Assembly: GCF_023016265.1 (NCBI RefSeq)
Contig: NZ_CP095412.1
Location: forward strand, 248,001-312,000
From: Blastococcus sp. PRF04-17
Lineage (GTDB): Bacteria > Actinomycetota > Actinomycetes > Mycobacteriales > Geodermatophilaceae
Direction of reading: 5' to 3'
DNA: 64,000 nt
Shown: positions 26,479 to 38,558 of the stretch, one piece after another
How positions within the stretch are numbered: position 1 is the first letter of the stretch
Layout of the letters: the number at the start of each line of letters is the position of its first letter
Notes under the pieces: model-generated
What the model was told of the DNA's origin: nothing
The model's input: the letters and a program-made list of their open reading frames with translations, nothing else
Databases searched by the model: none
Translations under genes and position numbers: made by a program

Positions 26479-28233
26479 TCAGCGGATGCTGACGACGGCC
26501 GCGCTCTCGGCCGGCATGGTCACCGTCTCGCCGTCGGTCTCGGGCAGCTCACCGGTCGCGAAGAGCACCTCGGCCGTGGGCAGGTCGAGGTCGATCTCCC
26601 GCGGCTCCCCGGCCAGGTTGACCACCACCCGGAGGGAGCCGCGCTTCACGACCAGCCACCGGTCGGTGTCGTCCCAGTCGACCTCGACGGCGGTCAGGTC
26701 GGGGTCGAGCAGATCGGGGTGCGCGCGTCGCAGCGCCAGCAACGACCGGTGGACGGCGAGCAGCCGGTCGTGCGGCTCCTTGCCGAGCTCGGCCCAGTCC
26801 AGCTTCGACCGGCTGAACGTCTCGGGGTCCTGCGGGTCGGGCACGACGTCGGCGTCCCAGCCGTGCTCGGCGAACTCGCCGATGCGGCCCTCGGCAGTGG
26901 CCTTGCCCAGTTCCGGCTCCGGGTGGCTGGTGAAGAACTGCCAGGGCGTGGTGGCGCCCCACTCCTCGCCCATGAACAGCATCGGCGTGAACGGGCTGGT
27001 GAGCACGATCGTGGCGCCGACGGCGAGCAGGCCGGGGGAGAGGGTGGCCGAGATGCGGTCGCCGACGGCCCGGTTGCCGATCTGGTCGTGGTCCTGCAGG
27101 TAGCCGAGGAACTTCCAGCCCGGCAGCGTCGCGGTGTCGACCGGCCGCCCGTGGTGGCGACGCCGGAAGCTCGACCAGGCGCCGTCGTGGAAGTAGGCCC
27201 CGGTGAGCGTCTTGGCCAGCCCGCCCAGGCCCGCCTCGGCGAAGTCCGCGTAGTAGCCCTGACCCTCGCCGGTCAGCACCGAGTGCAGCGCGTGGTGGAA
27301 GTCGTCGCTCCACTGCGCGGTCAGGCCCAGGCCGCCGGCGACGCGCGGGGTGACCATGCGCGGGTCGTTGAGGTCGCTCTCGGCGATCAGGGTCAGCGGG
27401 CGGCCGACGGCGACCGAGAGCCTGTCGACCTCCTGGGCCATCTCCTCGAGCACGTGGGTCGCCCGTTCGTCGACCAGCGCGTGCACCGCGTCGAGCCGCA
27501 GTCCGTCGACGTGCATGTCGCGCAGCCACATCAGCGCGTTGTCGATGACGTAGCGCCGCACCTCGTCGGAGTCCGGGCCGGAGAGGTTGATCGAGTTGCC
27601 CCAGGTGTTCGCGCCACCCTCGGCGAAGATCGGGAAGAACTCGGGCAGGTAGTTCCCCGACGGGCCGAGGTGGTTGTAGACGACGTCCTGGATCACGCCG
27701 AGGCCGTGGGTGTGGCAGGCGTCGACGAACCGCTGGTAGGCCGCCGGCCCGCCGTACTCCTCCTGGACGGCGTACCAGAGGACGCCGTCGTAGCCCCAGT
27801 TGTGGGTGCCGTTGAACCCGTTGACCGGCAGCAGTTCCACGAAGTCCACGCCGAGGTCGACGAGGTGGCCGAGCCGGCCGATCGCGGCGTCGAGCGTGCC
27901 CTCGGGCGTGAAGGTGCCGACGTGCATCTCGTAGACGACGCCACCTGCGAGCGGGCGCCCGGTCCAGGCGTCGTCCCCCCACGTGTGCGCACCGGCGTCG
28001 AAGCGCCGGGAGAGGCCGTGCACGCCCTGTGGCTGCCGCCTCGACCGAGGGTCCGGGCGGGGAGTCTCGTCGTCGCCGAGCAGGAACCCGTAGTCGGACT
28101 CGGGGCCCGCGTCCACCTCCGCCCGCCACCAGCCGGCGTCGTCCCGCCGCATGTCGTGGACGGTGCCGTCGACCTGGACCCGCACCCGCGCGGGCAGCGG
28201 CGCCCAGACGGCGAACTCGACGGGAGCGGACAT
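26479..28233 (-). CDS. treZ: Malto-oligosyltrehalose trehalohydrolase
   Basis: A 584-residue GH13 enzyme that releases trehalose from maltooligosyltrehalose, the last step of the TreX-Y-Z route from glycogen. An N-terminal E-set domain ([17 protein letters not shown]) precedes the barrel. [16 protein letters not shown], the nucleophile Asp in [12 protein letters not shown], the acid Glu in [11 protein letters not shown] and the third acid in [12 protein letters not shown] are visible. ATG 28233 has AGGAGG upstream. It lies 3.2 kb from treY, with the export operon in between on the other strand, so it needs its own promoter. That promoter must share the 183-base region with the exporter. Confidence 0.95.
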   Translation of the reverse strand: MSAPVEFAVWAPLPARVRVQVDGTVHDMRRDDAGWWRAEVDAGPESDYGFLLGDDETPRPDPRSRRQPQGVHGLSRRFDAGAHTWGDDAWTGRPLAGGVVYEMHVGTFTPEGTLDAAIGRLGHLVDLGVDFVELLPVNGFNGTHNWGYDGVLWYAVQEEYGGPAAYQRFVDACHTHGLGVIQDVVYNHLGPSGNYLPEFFPIFAEGGANTWGNSINLSGPDSDEVRRYVIDNALMWLRDMHVDGLRLDAVHALVDERATHVLEEMAQEVDRLSVAVGRPLTLIAESDLNDPRMVTPRVAGGLGLTAQWSDDFHHALHSVLTGEGQGYYADFAEAGLGGLAKTLTGAYFHDGAWSSFRRRHHGRPVDTATLPGWKFLGYLQDHDQIGNRAVGDRISATLSPGLLAVGATIVLTSPFTPMLFMGEEWGATTPWQFFTSHPEPELGKATAEGRIGEFAEHGWDADVVPDPQDPETFSRSKLDWAELGKEPHDRLLAVHRSLLALRRAHPDLLDPDLTAVEVDWDDTDRWLVVKRGSLRVVVNLAGEPREIDLDLPTAEVLFATGELPETDGETVTMPAESAAVVSIR

Positions 28234-28347
28234 GCGGGGGCCTCCTGGGACTGGAACGACGAACGGCGGCATCATGCCCCCGGCGTGGCGACCGAACCCT
28301 CGCCCGGGTGGCGTTCCGGTCACGGCGTGGCGCAGCCCCTGGCGCGA

Positions 28348-28364
28348 TGCATACGCGGTATGCA
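28348..28364. promoter_or_regulatory. Perfect 7-3-7 palindrome, candidate operator of the export operon
   Basis: TGCATAC-GCG-GTATGCA is perfectly symmetric, and ATGCATAC is partly repeated beyond it. It lies 52 bases before the ATG of the adaptor gene at 28417, inside the 183-base region shared with treZ. The ATAC...GTAT core recalls PadR or GntR operators, regulators that often govern drug exporters. No such regulator gene is adjacent. Confidence 0.55.
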
Positions 28365-28416
28365 TACTCCGGCGACGAACCGGCACCATCGGGTGCCCGA
28401 ACACCGGAGGCCGCTG

Positions 28417-29460
28417 ATGGGCACGGTCCGCACCATCGTGTTTCCTGCGCTGCGGCTTCTGGTGTGGGCGGTGATCGCCGCGGCGCTCGTCGTCCTCGCC
28501 TTCCGGGGCGGCAGCGGGCTGGGCGGCGAGCCCGCCGCCGGTCCGGGTCCGTCCTTCGTCGACACCGGCTCCCCACCGATCCCCGTCGGGCGCGGCACGG
28601 TGAGCAACACGGTGACCGTCGCCGGCACGGTCGTCGCCGACCCGTCGGTGCCGGTGAAGGCCACCGCCGCCGGTGAGGTGAGCACGCTGCTGGCCGAGCC
28701 GGGCCCCGTGACGGCGGGCCAGCCGCTGGTCGAGATCCGCTGGGAGGAGGAGCGCGACCCGGTCACCGAGACCGACGCCGAGGGCAACCAGACGGTCACC
28801 CAGCCGAAGCCGCGGATCCGCTACGCCACCGTGGCCGCGCCGATCGCCGGCACGCTCACCAGCCTCGACGTCCTCAAGGCCCAGCTGGTCTCCGTCGGCG
28901 ACCGCATCGGCAGCATCTCGCCCGGCACCCTCTCGGTGACCGCCTCGCTGACCCAGGCCGAGCAGTTCCGGCTGCTGCGCCCCCCGGCGGCGGCGGAGGT
29001 GGAGGTGCAGGGCGGGCCGGCGCCGTTCACCTGCACCGGCCTCGTGCTGGGGGCCCCGGCCTCCGCCCCGGCGGAGGAGCCCGACCCGGCCATGCCGGTC
29101 GACCCGTCCATGCCGACCGGCGGCGGGACGTCGGCCCGGTGCTCCGTGCCGCCCGGCACGGCCGTCTTCGCCGGCATGGGCGCGACGATGGCGATCCAGG
29201 CAGGGCTCGCCGAGAACGTGCTCGTGGTCCCCGTGACCGCCGTCCAGGGCTCGGTGCAGACCGGCAACGTCTGGGTGGTCGGCGAGGACGGGGAACCGGT
29301 CGAGCGGCCGGTGTCCCTGGGGCTCACCGACGGCGAGCTGATCGAGATCAAGGACGGGCTGGCCGAGGGCGAGCAGATCCTGCAGTTCGTCCCGGTGCCC
29401 GACGACACCCCGGTCGACCCCTTCACCGGCGAGCCCATGACCGGAGGGCCGTTCGGATGA
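28417..29460 (+). CDS. Efflux periplasmic-adaptor-like (HlyD/MacA family) protein
   Basis: A 347-residue membrane-anchored adaptor. The N-terminal helix ([18 protein letters not shown]) anchors it; a biotinyl-lipoyl-like hairpin domain follows, split as [20 protein letters not shown] and [20 protein letters not shown]. The C-terminal part ([19 protein letters not shown], then [16 protein letters not shown] and GLAEGEQIL) matches the MacA membrane-proximal domain. In Gram-positive bacteria such proteins pair with MacB-like ABC transporters. It overlaps the ATPase gene by ATGA. CGGAGG precedes ATG 28417. Confidence 0.88.
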
Positions 29461-30191
29461 GCCTGCTCGAGCTCGCCGGCGTCCGCCGGGAGGTGCGGCT
29501 GCCCGACGGCTCGGTGCTGCCCATCCTGACCGGCGTGGACCTGTCGGTCGACCACGGCGACCACGTGGCGGTCGTCGGCCGGTCCGGGTCGGGCAAGTCG
29601 ACACTGCTCAACATCCTCGGCCTGCTCGACGCCCCCACCGGCGGTGACTACCTGCTGGACGGCGAGCCGACCGACCGGCTGCGTGCCCGTCGCCGGTCAC
29701 GGCTGCGCGGCGAGGTGTTCGGGTTCGTCTTCCAGCAGTTCAACCTGCTCCCGCGGCGCACCGCCCTGGAGAACGTCGCCGCGCCGTTGCTGTACTCCTC
29801 CGGCCGCGCCTACCTCACCCGCACGCGAGCGGCGCGCGAGATGCTCGAGCGCGTCGGGCTGGGCGCGCGGGCCGAGCAGGTGCCCGAACGGCTCTCCGGC
29901 GGCGAGCAGCAGCGCGTGGCGATCGCGCGGGCGCTGGTCCGCCGTCCCCAGGTGGTGCTGGCCGACGAGCCCACGGGCGCCCTCGACGTGGAGACCGGCG
30001 CCCGGGTCATGGACCTGCTGACCGAGGTGACCCGCGAGACCGGCGCGGCCTTGGTCACCATCACCCACGACCTGTCGGTGGCGGCGCTCGCCGGCCGGCG
30101 GTTCCGTCTGGACGGCGGCCACCTGTCACCCCTGCCCGCCGGCTCGGCCCTGGCTGCCGCCACCTCCGCGCGGTCCGGGGGGACGGCGTGA
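29457..30191 (+). CDS. ABC transporter ATP-binding protein (MacB/LolD type)
   Basis: A 244-residue ATPase. Walker A is GRSGSGKST, the Q-loop [17 protein letters not shown], the signature [15 protein letters not shown], Walker [13 protein letters not shown], and the switch His in [14 protein letters not shown] is typical of the LolD/MacB export subfamily. It overlaps both neighbours (ATGA upstream, GTGA downstream), so adaptor, ATPase and permease form one translationally coupled unit. Confidence 0.95.
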
Positions 30192-31405
30192 CCGGGGTCC
30201 TGGGCGCCTTCGCCGAGGCGTGGGGGGAGGTGCGGGTGCACAAGTCCCGCGTGGTGCTGTCGCTGGTCGGCGTCTTCCTCGCCGTGTTCGCCATGACCAG
30301 CGTGACGGCGCTCGGGCAGCTGATGGCCCAGGCCCAGCAGGAGCAGTCCGAGCGCTGGGGCGGCCGCGCGGCGACCATCGGCATCCAGGCCTTCGACCCC
30401 ATGACCGGTGCGGCGCCGGCCAAGGAGAAGTGGGACGCCGCCGTCGCCGGGCTCATCGAGCGGTACGGGATCACCGGCGCGTCCAGCGTGGCATGGAGCG
30501 AGGGCCTCTACCGCCTGCCGGAGGGCCCCATGGCCGTCCAGACACGCACGGTGTCGCCGTCCTACGGTCCGCTGCACCGCGTCGAGCCGGTGCAGGGCCG
30601 CTGGTTCCGGGAAGGCGACCGGACCAGCCTCGCGCCGGCTCTCGTCGTCAACGAGCGCTTCCTGGCGCGGCTGGGCATCGGCGACCTCAGCTCCCCGGCG
30701 ACGGTGATGATCGGCGGCCCGCGCCCGGTGCTCGCCGCCATCGTGGGCGTCGTCCGCGAGGGCTACGAGGAGGAGCTGATCGTCTACCGGGCCGAGGGGT
30801 CCGGCGGGGTCTGGGAGTCCGAGGCCGACGCGTCGCAGCAGGTGATGTACGGCCCGCCGACGCTCGAGCTGTGGGTGCCGCCCGAGCAGGCGGAGCAGGT
30901 CATCGAGACGGTGCAGCACGACCTGCGCCTCGCGCTGCCGGGCACCGACGTGCAGGCCTACCGGCAGGACGACCCGATGCTCGCGGAGTCGCTCGCGACG
31001 CTGCGCCTGGCCATCCGCGGCGCCGGCATCGTGGTGCTGATCCTCGGCGGGCTCGGCGTGCTGAACATCGGCCTCGTGACGGTGCGGCAGCGGATCCGGG
31101 AGATCGGCGTCCGCCGCAGCTTCGGCGCCGGCTCCGGCCGGATCTTCTCGGCCGTGATGCTCGAGAGCGTCTGCGCCACCGCGGTGGCCGGCGTGGCGGC
31201 CGTGGCCGCGTCCATCGTGCTCGTCCGGCTGCTGCCCCTGGAGAGCCTGGTCAACCAGGGCATCCCCTTCGCCGACCGGCCCGGCTTCCCGGTCGCCGCC
31301 GCCGTCGAGGGGATGGTGGCGGCGACCGGTGTCGGCGCGCTGGCAGGTCTGCTGCCCGCGATCATCGCCGTCCGAGCCAAGGTGATCGACGCGATCCGCT
31401 TCTAG
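30188..31405 (+). CDS. ABC transporter permease (MacB/FtsX type)
   Basis: A 405-residue permease with the MacB layout: one helix near the N-terminus (VVLSLVGVFLAVFAMTSVTA), a periplasmic-type domain of about 230 residues, then three helices at the C-terminus (IVVLILGGLGVLNIGLVTV, a second around VAGVAAVAASIVLVRLL, a third around ATGVGALAGLLPAIIA). IREIGVRRSFGAGSGRI is the coupling-helix motif of this family. The substrate is unknown; peptides, antibiotics or lipids are usual. Its TAG stop overlaps the convergent treY stop in the shared CTAG. Confidence 0.93.
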   Translation: MTGVLGAFAEAWGEVRVHKSRVVLSLVGVFLAVFAMTSVTALGQLMAQAQQEQSERWGGRAATIGIQAFDPMTGAAPAKEKWDAAVAGLIERYGITGASSVAWSEGLYRLPEGPMAVQTRTVSPSYGPLHRVEPVQGRWFREGDRTSLAPALVVNERFLARLGIGDLSSPATVMIGGPRPVLAAIVGVVREGYEEELIVYRAEGSGGVWESEADASQQVMYGPPTLELWVPPEQAEQVIETVQHDLRLALPGTDVQAYRQDDPMLAESLATLRLAIRGAGIVVLILGGLGVLNIGLVTVRQRIREIGVRRSFGAGSGRIFSAVMLESVCATAVAGVAAVAASIVLVRLLPLESLVNQGIPFADRPGFPVAAAVEGMVAATGVGALAGLLPAIIAVRAKVIDAIRF

Positions 31406-33747
31406 TCGCGGACCAGCAGCGCCACCGGCAGCCGGGCCAGCAGCCGGTCGGCGGGGATGCCCGCGACGTCCGAGACGAACCGCCCGCCGGTGAGCAGGTC
31501 CTTCCACGGTCCGTTGGGCAGCTGCAGCGCGGTGTCGCCCCAGCCCTCCCGGGCCAGCCGCACCGGCAGCCGGGTGGCCACCGGGACGACGCCGCCGCGG
31601 TCGAACGCCACGACGTGCTCGGACGCCGAGCCGGTCACGACGATCGGCTCGTACCCGGCGAACCACTCGGGGTGGTCCCGGCGGGCCCGGAGGACCCGGG
31701 ACACGACGAGCAGCTTCGCCGCGCCGGTCTCGTCGACCGCCGGTACGTGGCCGCCGTCCAGCTCGGCCAGCAGCCGGCGGCGCGCCGAGTAGTCGACCGG
31801 ACGGCGGTTGTCCGGGTCGACCAGCGAGAGGTCCCAGAGCTCCGAGCCCTGGTAGACGTCCGGTACGCCGGGCATCGTGAGCTGCAGCAGCTTCTGCGCC
31901 AGCGAGTTCGACCGGCCGAACGGCGCGATGCGGGCGACGAGGTCCTCGATCTCCCGATGCGTCGCCTCGTCGTCGAACGCGGCGTCGACCAGTGCGTGCA
32001 GCCGGCCCTCGAACTCCTCGTCCGGATCGGTCCACGTGGTGGACGTCCCGGCCTCGCGCGCGGCCTTCTCCACGTAGGCGTGCGCCCGCTCCCGCGACAA
32101 CGGCCACGCGCCGACGAGGTTCTGCCACACCAGGTGCGCCAGCGACCGGTCGGCGAGCGGGTGACGGTCCAGCAGGCGGCGCACCAGCGCCGCCCACTCG
32201 TCGGGCAGCTCGGCCAGCACCGCCAGGCGTGCCCGGACGTCCTCGCTGCGCTTGGTGTCGTGCGTCGACAGCGTCGTCATCGACTCGGGGTAGCGCGCGG
32301 CGCGGCGCTGCTGCGCGGCGTGGAACTCGGCCACCGTGCTGCCGAACCGGGCCGGGTCGCCGCCCACCTCGTTGAGCGCCACGAACCGCGCCCACCGGTA
32401 GTAGGCGCTGTCCTCGACGCCCTTGGCCATCACCGGGCCGCTGGTCTGCTCGAAGCGGGTCGCGGCCTCCGATCCGGCCTGCGACAGCACCGGGTGCAGC
32501 GCGTCCAGCGCCGGCGCGAGGTCGCGCCGCCGCTCGCGCACCGCGGCGACCGTGCTGTCGAGGTGCTCGCGGCCGTCGGGCAGGTAGCTGCGGTAGACGG
32601 GGAAGGTCGCCAGCAGCTCGGCCAGCGCCTCGGTCTGCTGGGCCGGATCGATCCCCGGCAGCTCGCCGATCACCCGGACCAGCCGGGCGACCTCCGAGCC
32701 GAGCATGCCGTCGGTGACCTCCCGCTTGCAGTCGTGCACCAGCCGCGCGTAGTCGACGGTCTCCCCGGCGAGCTCGGTGTCGAGGGCGGTCAGCGCCGGT
32801 TCGCCGGCCGGGTCGACGAGGACGTCGTCCACCTCGGCCAGGGCGTCGTAGCCCGTCGTCCCCGCCGTCCGCCACGACTCCGGCAGGTCCTCGCCGGGCT
32901 CCAGGATCTTCTCCACGACGGTCCACCGGTCGCCCGAGGCGTCGGCCAGGCGGTCGAGATAGCCCTTCGGGTCGGCCAGTCCGTCGGGGTGGTCGATCCG
33001 CAGGCCGTCGACCGCGCCGCCGTGGACGAGCTCCAGGACCAGCCCGTGCGTGGCGTCGAAGATCGCGGGGTCCTCGACCCGCAGGCCGGCGAGGGTGTTG
33101 ATCGCGAAGAACCGCCGGTAGTTGAGGTCGGCGTCGGCGCGCCGCCAGTCCACCAGCTCGTAGTGCTGGCGGGCGTGCACCTCCTGCGGGGTCCCGCCCT
33201 CGCTGCCGGGCGCCAGCGGGAAGCGGTTGTCGTAGTACCGCAGCTCACCGGCTCCGCTGCCCCCACCCTCCGGACCGACCACCTCGAGCTTCTCGACGTC
33301 GTCGGCCGAGCCCAGCACCGGGATGCGGACCTTGCCGCCGCCGAACTCCCAGTCGATGTCGAACGCGCCGGCGTGCGCGCTGTCCTGCCCGTGCTGCAGG
33401 ACGTCCCACCACCACGGCGCCGCCGCCGGGTCCTCGACGCCCATGTGGTTCGGCACCAGGTCCAGGACCAGCCCGAGCCCGCGTTCGTGCAGGGCCGCGA
33501 CGAACCGGTCGAAGCCCGCCCGGCCGCCGCGCGCCTCGTCGATGTGGGCGTGGTCCACGGTGTCGTAGCCGTGGTTGCTCCCCTCCGCCGAGCGCAGCAG
33601 GGGAGAGGCGTAGGCGTGCGTCACCCCGAGGTCGGCCAGGTAGCCGGCGAGCTCGGCGCCGTCCTGCAGCGTGAAGTCGGCGTGGAACTGCAGCCGGTAG
33701 GTGCTCGACGGAGTGCCCCGCCGGCGGTCGGCGTGCGGTCCGGTCAC
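31402..33747 (-). CDS. treY: Maltooligosyltrehalose synthase
   Basis: A 781-residue GH13 enzyme that isomerises the reducing-end alpha-1,4 bond of maltooligosaccharides to alpha-1,1. It starts near STYRLQFHADFTLQDG; THAYASPLLRSAEGSNHGYD, LVLDLVPNHMGVED, NYRRFFAINTLAGLRVED, the nucleophile in VDGLRIDHPDGL and the acid in WTVVEKILEPGE are all typical. GTG 33747 overlaps the treX stop (GTGA), so the two are coupled. Its stop codon shares CTAG with the exporter permease on the opposite strand. Confidence 0.95.
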   Translation of the reverse strand: MTGPHADRRRGTPSSTYRLQFHADFTLQDGAELAGYLADLGVTHAYASPLLRSAEGSNHGYDTVDHAHIDEARGGRAGFDRFVAALHERGLGLVLDLVPNHMGVEDPAAAPWWWDVLQHGQDSAHAGAFDIDWEFGGGKVRIPVLGSADDVEKLEVVGPEGGGSGAGELRYYDNRFPLAPGSEGGTPQEVHARQHYELVDWRRADADLNYRRFFAINTLAGLRVEDPAIFDATHGLVLELVHGGAVDGLRIDHPDGLADPKGYLDRLADASGDRWTVVEKILEPGEDLPESWRTAGTTGYDALAEVDDVLVDPAGEPALTALDTELAGETVDYARLVHDCKREVTDGMLGSEVARLVRVIGELPGIDPAQQTEALAELLATFPVYRSYLPDGREHLDSTVAAVRERRRDLAPALDALHPVLSQAGSEAATRFEQTSGPVMAKGVEDSAYYRWARFVALNEVGGDPARFGSTVAEFHAAQQRRAARYPESMTTLSTHDTKRSEDVRARLAVLAELPDEWAALVRRLLDRHPLADRSLAHLVWQNLVGAWPLSRERAHAYVEKAAREAGTSTTWTDPDEEFEGRLHALVDAAFDDEATHREIEDLVARIAPFGRSNSLAQKLLQLTMPGVPDVYQGSELWDLSLVDPDNRRPVDYSARRRLLAELDGGHVPAVDETGAAKLLVVSRVLRARRDHPEWFAGYEPIVVTGSASEHVVAFDRGGVVPVATRLPVRLAREGWGDTALQLPNGPWKDLLTGGRFVSDVAGIPADRLLARLPVALLVRD

Positions 33748-35855
33748 AGCGCCGGTCCGGTGAGGACGACGATCGAGCGGCCCGCCACGGTGATCGCCTC
33801 GCCCGGCTTGATCTCGACCGGCTCGACGGCATGCATCTGCGCGGTGTCGATGACCGTCGTCCACTTGGGGGAGTAGTCCTCGCCGGGGAGGGTGTACTCG
33901 ATCGCCTCGTGCGAGGCGTTGAACGCCAGGTAGAAGTGGTCGTCCTTGACGTACTCCCCGCGCTCGTCCATCTCGCGGATGCCCAGGCCGTTCAGGTAGA
34001 CGGCCAGGGAGCGCGCATAGCCGACGTCCCAGTCCTCGTCGGTCATCTGCTCGCCCTCGGGGGTGAGCCAGTCGATGTCGGCCACCGGCTCGCCCTGTCC
34101 GCGACGGACCGGCCGTCCGTGGAAGAACCGCCGGCGGCGGAACGTCGGGTGGTCGTGCCGGAGCCGGGTGACCTTCTTGGTGAACTCGAGGAGGCCCTCG
34201 TCGACGTTCTCCCAGTCGATCCAGGTGATGGGGGAGTCCTGGCAGTAGCCGTTGTTGTTGCCGCCCTGGCTGCGGCCGAGCTCGTCACCGTGCAGCAGCA
34301 TCGGCACGCCCTGGCTGAGCATCAGCGTGGCGATGAAGTTGCGCCGCTGCTGCGCCCGCAGCTGCAGGATCTTCGGGTCCTTCGTCGGCCCCTCGACGCC
34401 GCAGTTCCAGCTGCGGTTGTGGCTCTCGCCGTCGTTGTTGTCCTCGCCGTTGGCCTCGTTGTGCTTCTCGTTGTAGGAGACCAGGTCGTTGAGGGTGAAG
34501 CCGTCGTGCGCCGTGACGAAGTTGATGCTCGCGACGGGACGGCGGCCCGAGTGCTGGTACAGGTCGGACGAGCCGGAGATCCGGCTGGCGAACTCGTCGA
34601 TGGTGCCACCCTCGCCGCGCCAGAAGTCGCGGACGGTGTCGCGGTACTTGCCGTTCCACTCCGTCCACAGCGCCGGGAAGTTGCCCACCTGGTAGCCGCC
34701 CTCGCCCACGTCCCACGGCTCGGCGATCAGCTTCACCTGGCTGACGATCGGGTCCTGGTGGACGAGGTCGAAGAAGGTCGCGAGCCGGTCGACGGCGTGC
34801 AGCTCGCGCGCCAGCGCGGAGGCGAGGTCGAAGCGGAAGCCGTCGACGTGCATCTCGGTGACCCAGTACCGCAGCGAGTCCATGATCAGCTGCAGCGACT
34901 GCGGCGTCCGGACGTTGAGCGTGTTCCCGGTGCCCGTGTAGTCCATGTAGTAGCGCTCGTCGCCCTCGACGAGCTTGTAGTACGTGCGGTTGTCGATCCC
35001 TCGGAACGACAGCGTCGGGCCGTTGTGGTTGCCCTCGGCCGTGTGGTTGTAGACCACGTCCAGGATGACCTCGATGCCCGCCTCGTGCAGGGCGCGGACC
35101 ATGCCCTTGAACTCCTGGACGTGCTGGCCGGCGGCCGTCGCGCTGGCGTACTCGTTGTGCGGGGCGAAGAAGCCGATCGTGTTATAGCCCCAGTAGTTGC
35201 GCAGGCCCTTCTGCTGCAGGGTGTCGTCCTGCACGAACTGGTGCACCGGCAGCAGCTCGATCGCGGTGACGCCGAGGTCCTGCAGGTACTCGATGGTCGC
35301 GGGGTGCGCGACGGCGGCGTAGGTGCCGCGCAGCTCCTCCGGGATCCGTGGGTTGGTCATCGTCAGACCCTTGACGTGGGCCTCGTAGATGACCGTCTTG
35401 TTGTAGGGCGTCTTCGGCGGGCGGTCGACGCCCCAGTCGAAGTAGGGGTTGACGACGACGGACTTCGGCATGTGCGGTGCCGAGTCCTCGTCGTTGCGCT
35501 CCTTGGTCTCGAAGTCGTAGCCGAAGACCGACTGGTCCCAGTCGATCTGGCCGTCGATCGCCTTCGCGTACGGGTCGAGCAGCAGCTTGTTGGGGTTGCA
35601 GCGCAGGCCCTTCGCCGGGTCGTACGGGCCGTGGACCCGGAAGCCGTAGCGCTGGCCGGGGTGGATCCCGGGCAGGAACGCGTGCCAGACGTACCCGTCC
35701 ATCTCGGGGAGGCGGATGCGCTCCTCGTTGCCGGACTCGTCGAACAGGCACAGCTCGACCTTCTCGGCGACCTCGCTGAAGATCGCGAAGTTCGTGCCGG
35801 TGCCGTCGTACGTGGCCCCGAGGGGGTAGGCACTGCCGGGCCAGACCTGGGTCAT
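33744..35855 (-). CDS. glgX: Glycogen debranching enzyme (GlgX/TreX)
   Basis: A 703-residue isoamylase-type debranching enzyme that feeds linear maltodextrin to TreY. An N-terminal CBM48 domain (YPLGATYDGTGTNFAIFSEV) precedes the barrel: VILDVVYNHTAEGNHNGPTL, the nucleophile in VDGFRFDLASALAREL, the acid Glu in KLIAEPWDVGEGGYQVG, and INFVTAHDGFTLNDLVSYNE. It is first in the treX-treY operon. ATG 35855 has an AGAAGGAAG site. The upstream 479 bases are non-coding. Confidence 0.95.
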   Translation of the reverse strand: MTQVWPGSAYPLGATYDGTGTNFAIFSEVAEKVELCLFDESGNEERIRLPEMDGYVWHAFLPGIHPGQRYGFRVHGPYDPAKGLRCNPNKLLLDPYAKAIDGQIDWDQSVFGYDFETKERNDEDSAPHMPKSVVVNPYFDWGVDRPPKTPYNKTVIYEAHVKGLTMTNPRIPEELRGTYAAVAHPATIEYLQDLGVTAIELLPVHQFVQDDTLQQKGLRNYWGYNTIGFFAPHNEYASATAAGQHVQEFKGMVRALHEAGIEVILDVVYNHTAEGNHNGPTLSFRGIDNRTYYKLVEGDERYYMDYTGTGNTLNVRTPQSLQLIMDSLRYWVTEMHVDGFRFDLASALARELHAVDRLATFFDLVHQDPIVSQVKLIAEPWDVGEGGYQVGNFPALWTEWNGKYRDTVRDFWRGEGGTIDEFASRISGSSDLYQHSGRRPVASINFVTAHDGFTLNDLVSYNEKHNEANGEDNNDGESHNRSWNCGVEGPTKDPKILQLRAQQRRNFIATLMLSQGVPMLLHGDELGRSQGGNNNGYCQDSPITWIDWENVDEGLLEFTKKVTRLRHDHPTFRRRRFFHGRPVRRGQGEPVADIDWLTPEGEQMTDEDWDVGYARSLAVYLNGLGIREMDERGEYVKDDHFYLAFNASHEAIEYTLPGEDYSPKWTTVIDTAQMHAVEPVEIKPGEAITVAGRSIVVLTGPAL

Positions 35856-36304
35856 GGGTGCTTCCTTCTGCGCTGTCTCGCGGCGAGATGGCCCCCGACG
35901 GCCGGGGGCACGGGTCGTCCACCGCGATCCTCGCGGAGACGGTCGGGCGGGGCGACCGGGACCCCGTGCCCATGGCGCGAGGTCCTCAATCGTGCCCTCG
36001 ATCGTGACGTTGCCGACCCCGAGGACGACGACGCCCCCCGGAGCGTGGCTGCGAGGGGCGTCGTGCGCAGGAACGGCCCGGACGCGGACCGCGTCCGGAC
36101 CGGGACGGCTGCGGCGGACCACCCCTGGGGGTCGGGCGCCGCGCACGGACCGACCTCGCCCAGAAGACCTGGGTGGCGCTGGCCCGTGGCTGAACCGCTC
36201 CTGCGACCAGGGACGCTAGGGCCGCGTGAGGGCGGAGACAAGTACCCGCCGGCCTCCCCGTCCCCTCGCGCACCGGTCGGCGCAGGGAACGCACGCCCGG
36301 CGTT
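35856..36304. other. Non-coding divergent region between glgX and uvrB with two strong inverted repeats
   Basis: No credible gene is seen here on either strand. It holds ACGACGCCCC (36028-36037) pairing with GGGGCGTCGT (36055-36064), a 10-bp stem with a 17-base loop, and a perfect 9-3-9 palindrome CCGGACGCG-GAC-CGCGTCCGG at 36078-36098. Near 35989-36009 two similar decamers (TCAATCGTGC, TCGATCGTGA) follow one another. The hairpins may be a terminator, operators or a small RNA. The glgX promoter should lie here, but I cannot place it. Confidence 0.45.
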
Positions 36305-36327
36305 CTGTCACACCCCCGTCGTACCGT
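36305..36327 (+). promoter_or_regulatory. RecA_NDp-like (PafBC-type) promoter of uvrB
   Basis: CTGTCACAC, then exactly eight bases, then TACCGT (36322-36327), seven bases before GTG 36335. The mycobacterial damage promoter consensus is TTGTCRGTG-N8-TANNNT; TGTCA, the spacing and the -10 agree. A leaderless transcript is implied. Confidence 0.5.
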
Positions 36328-36334
36328 CGTCGGC

Positions 36335-38461
<2,127 letters not shown>

Positions 38462-38558
38462 AATTCGATGCTGCGCCGGGAACACCGGCGAACCGTCGGT
38501 CGTTGGAGCCGACGAACCACACGACGTGCGGGCGATGATGGCTGCCGTGGAACGGTTC

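Noticed and set aside
27240-29604. Very long minus-strand frame joining treZ to sequence antisense to the adaptor gene
   Set aside because: Only the part from ATG 28233 with AGGAGG matches TreZ. The extension is a shadow of the adaptor gene.
35854-36219. 121-codon plus-strand frame in the glgX-uvrB gap
   Set aside because: Low-complexity Arg/Pro composition, no ribosome site, and it overlaps the inverted repeats. Treated as non-coding.
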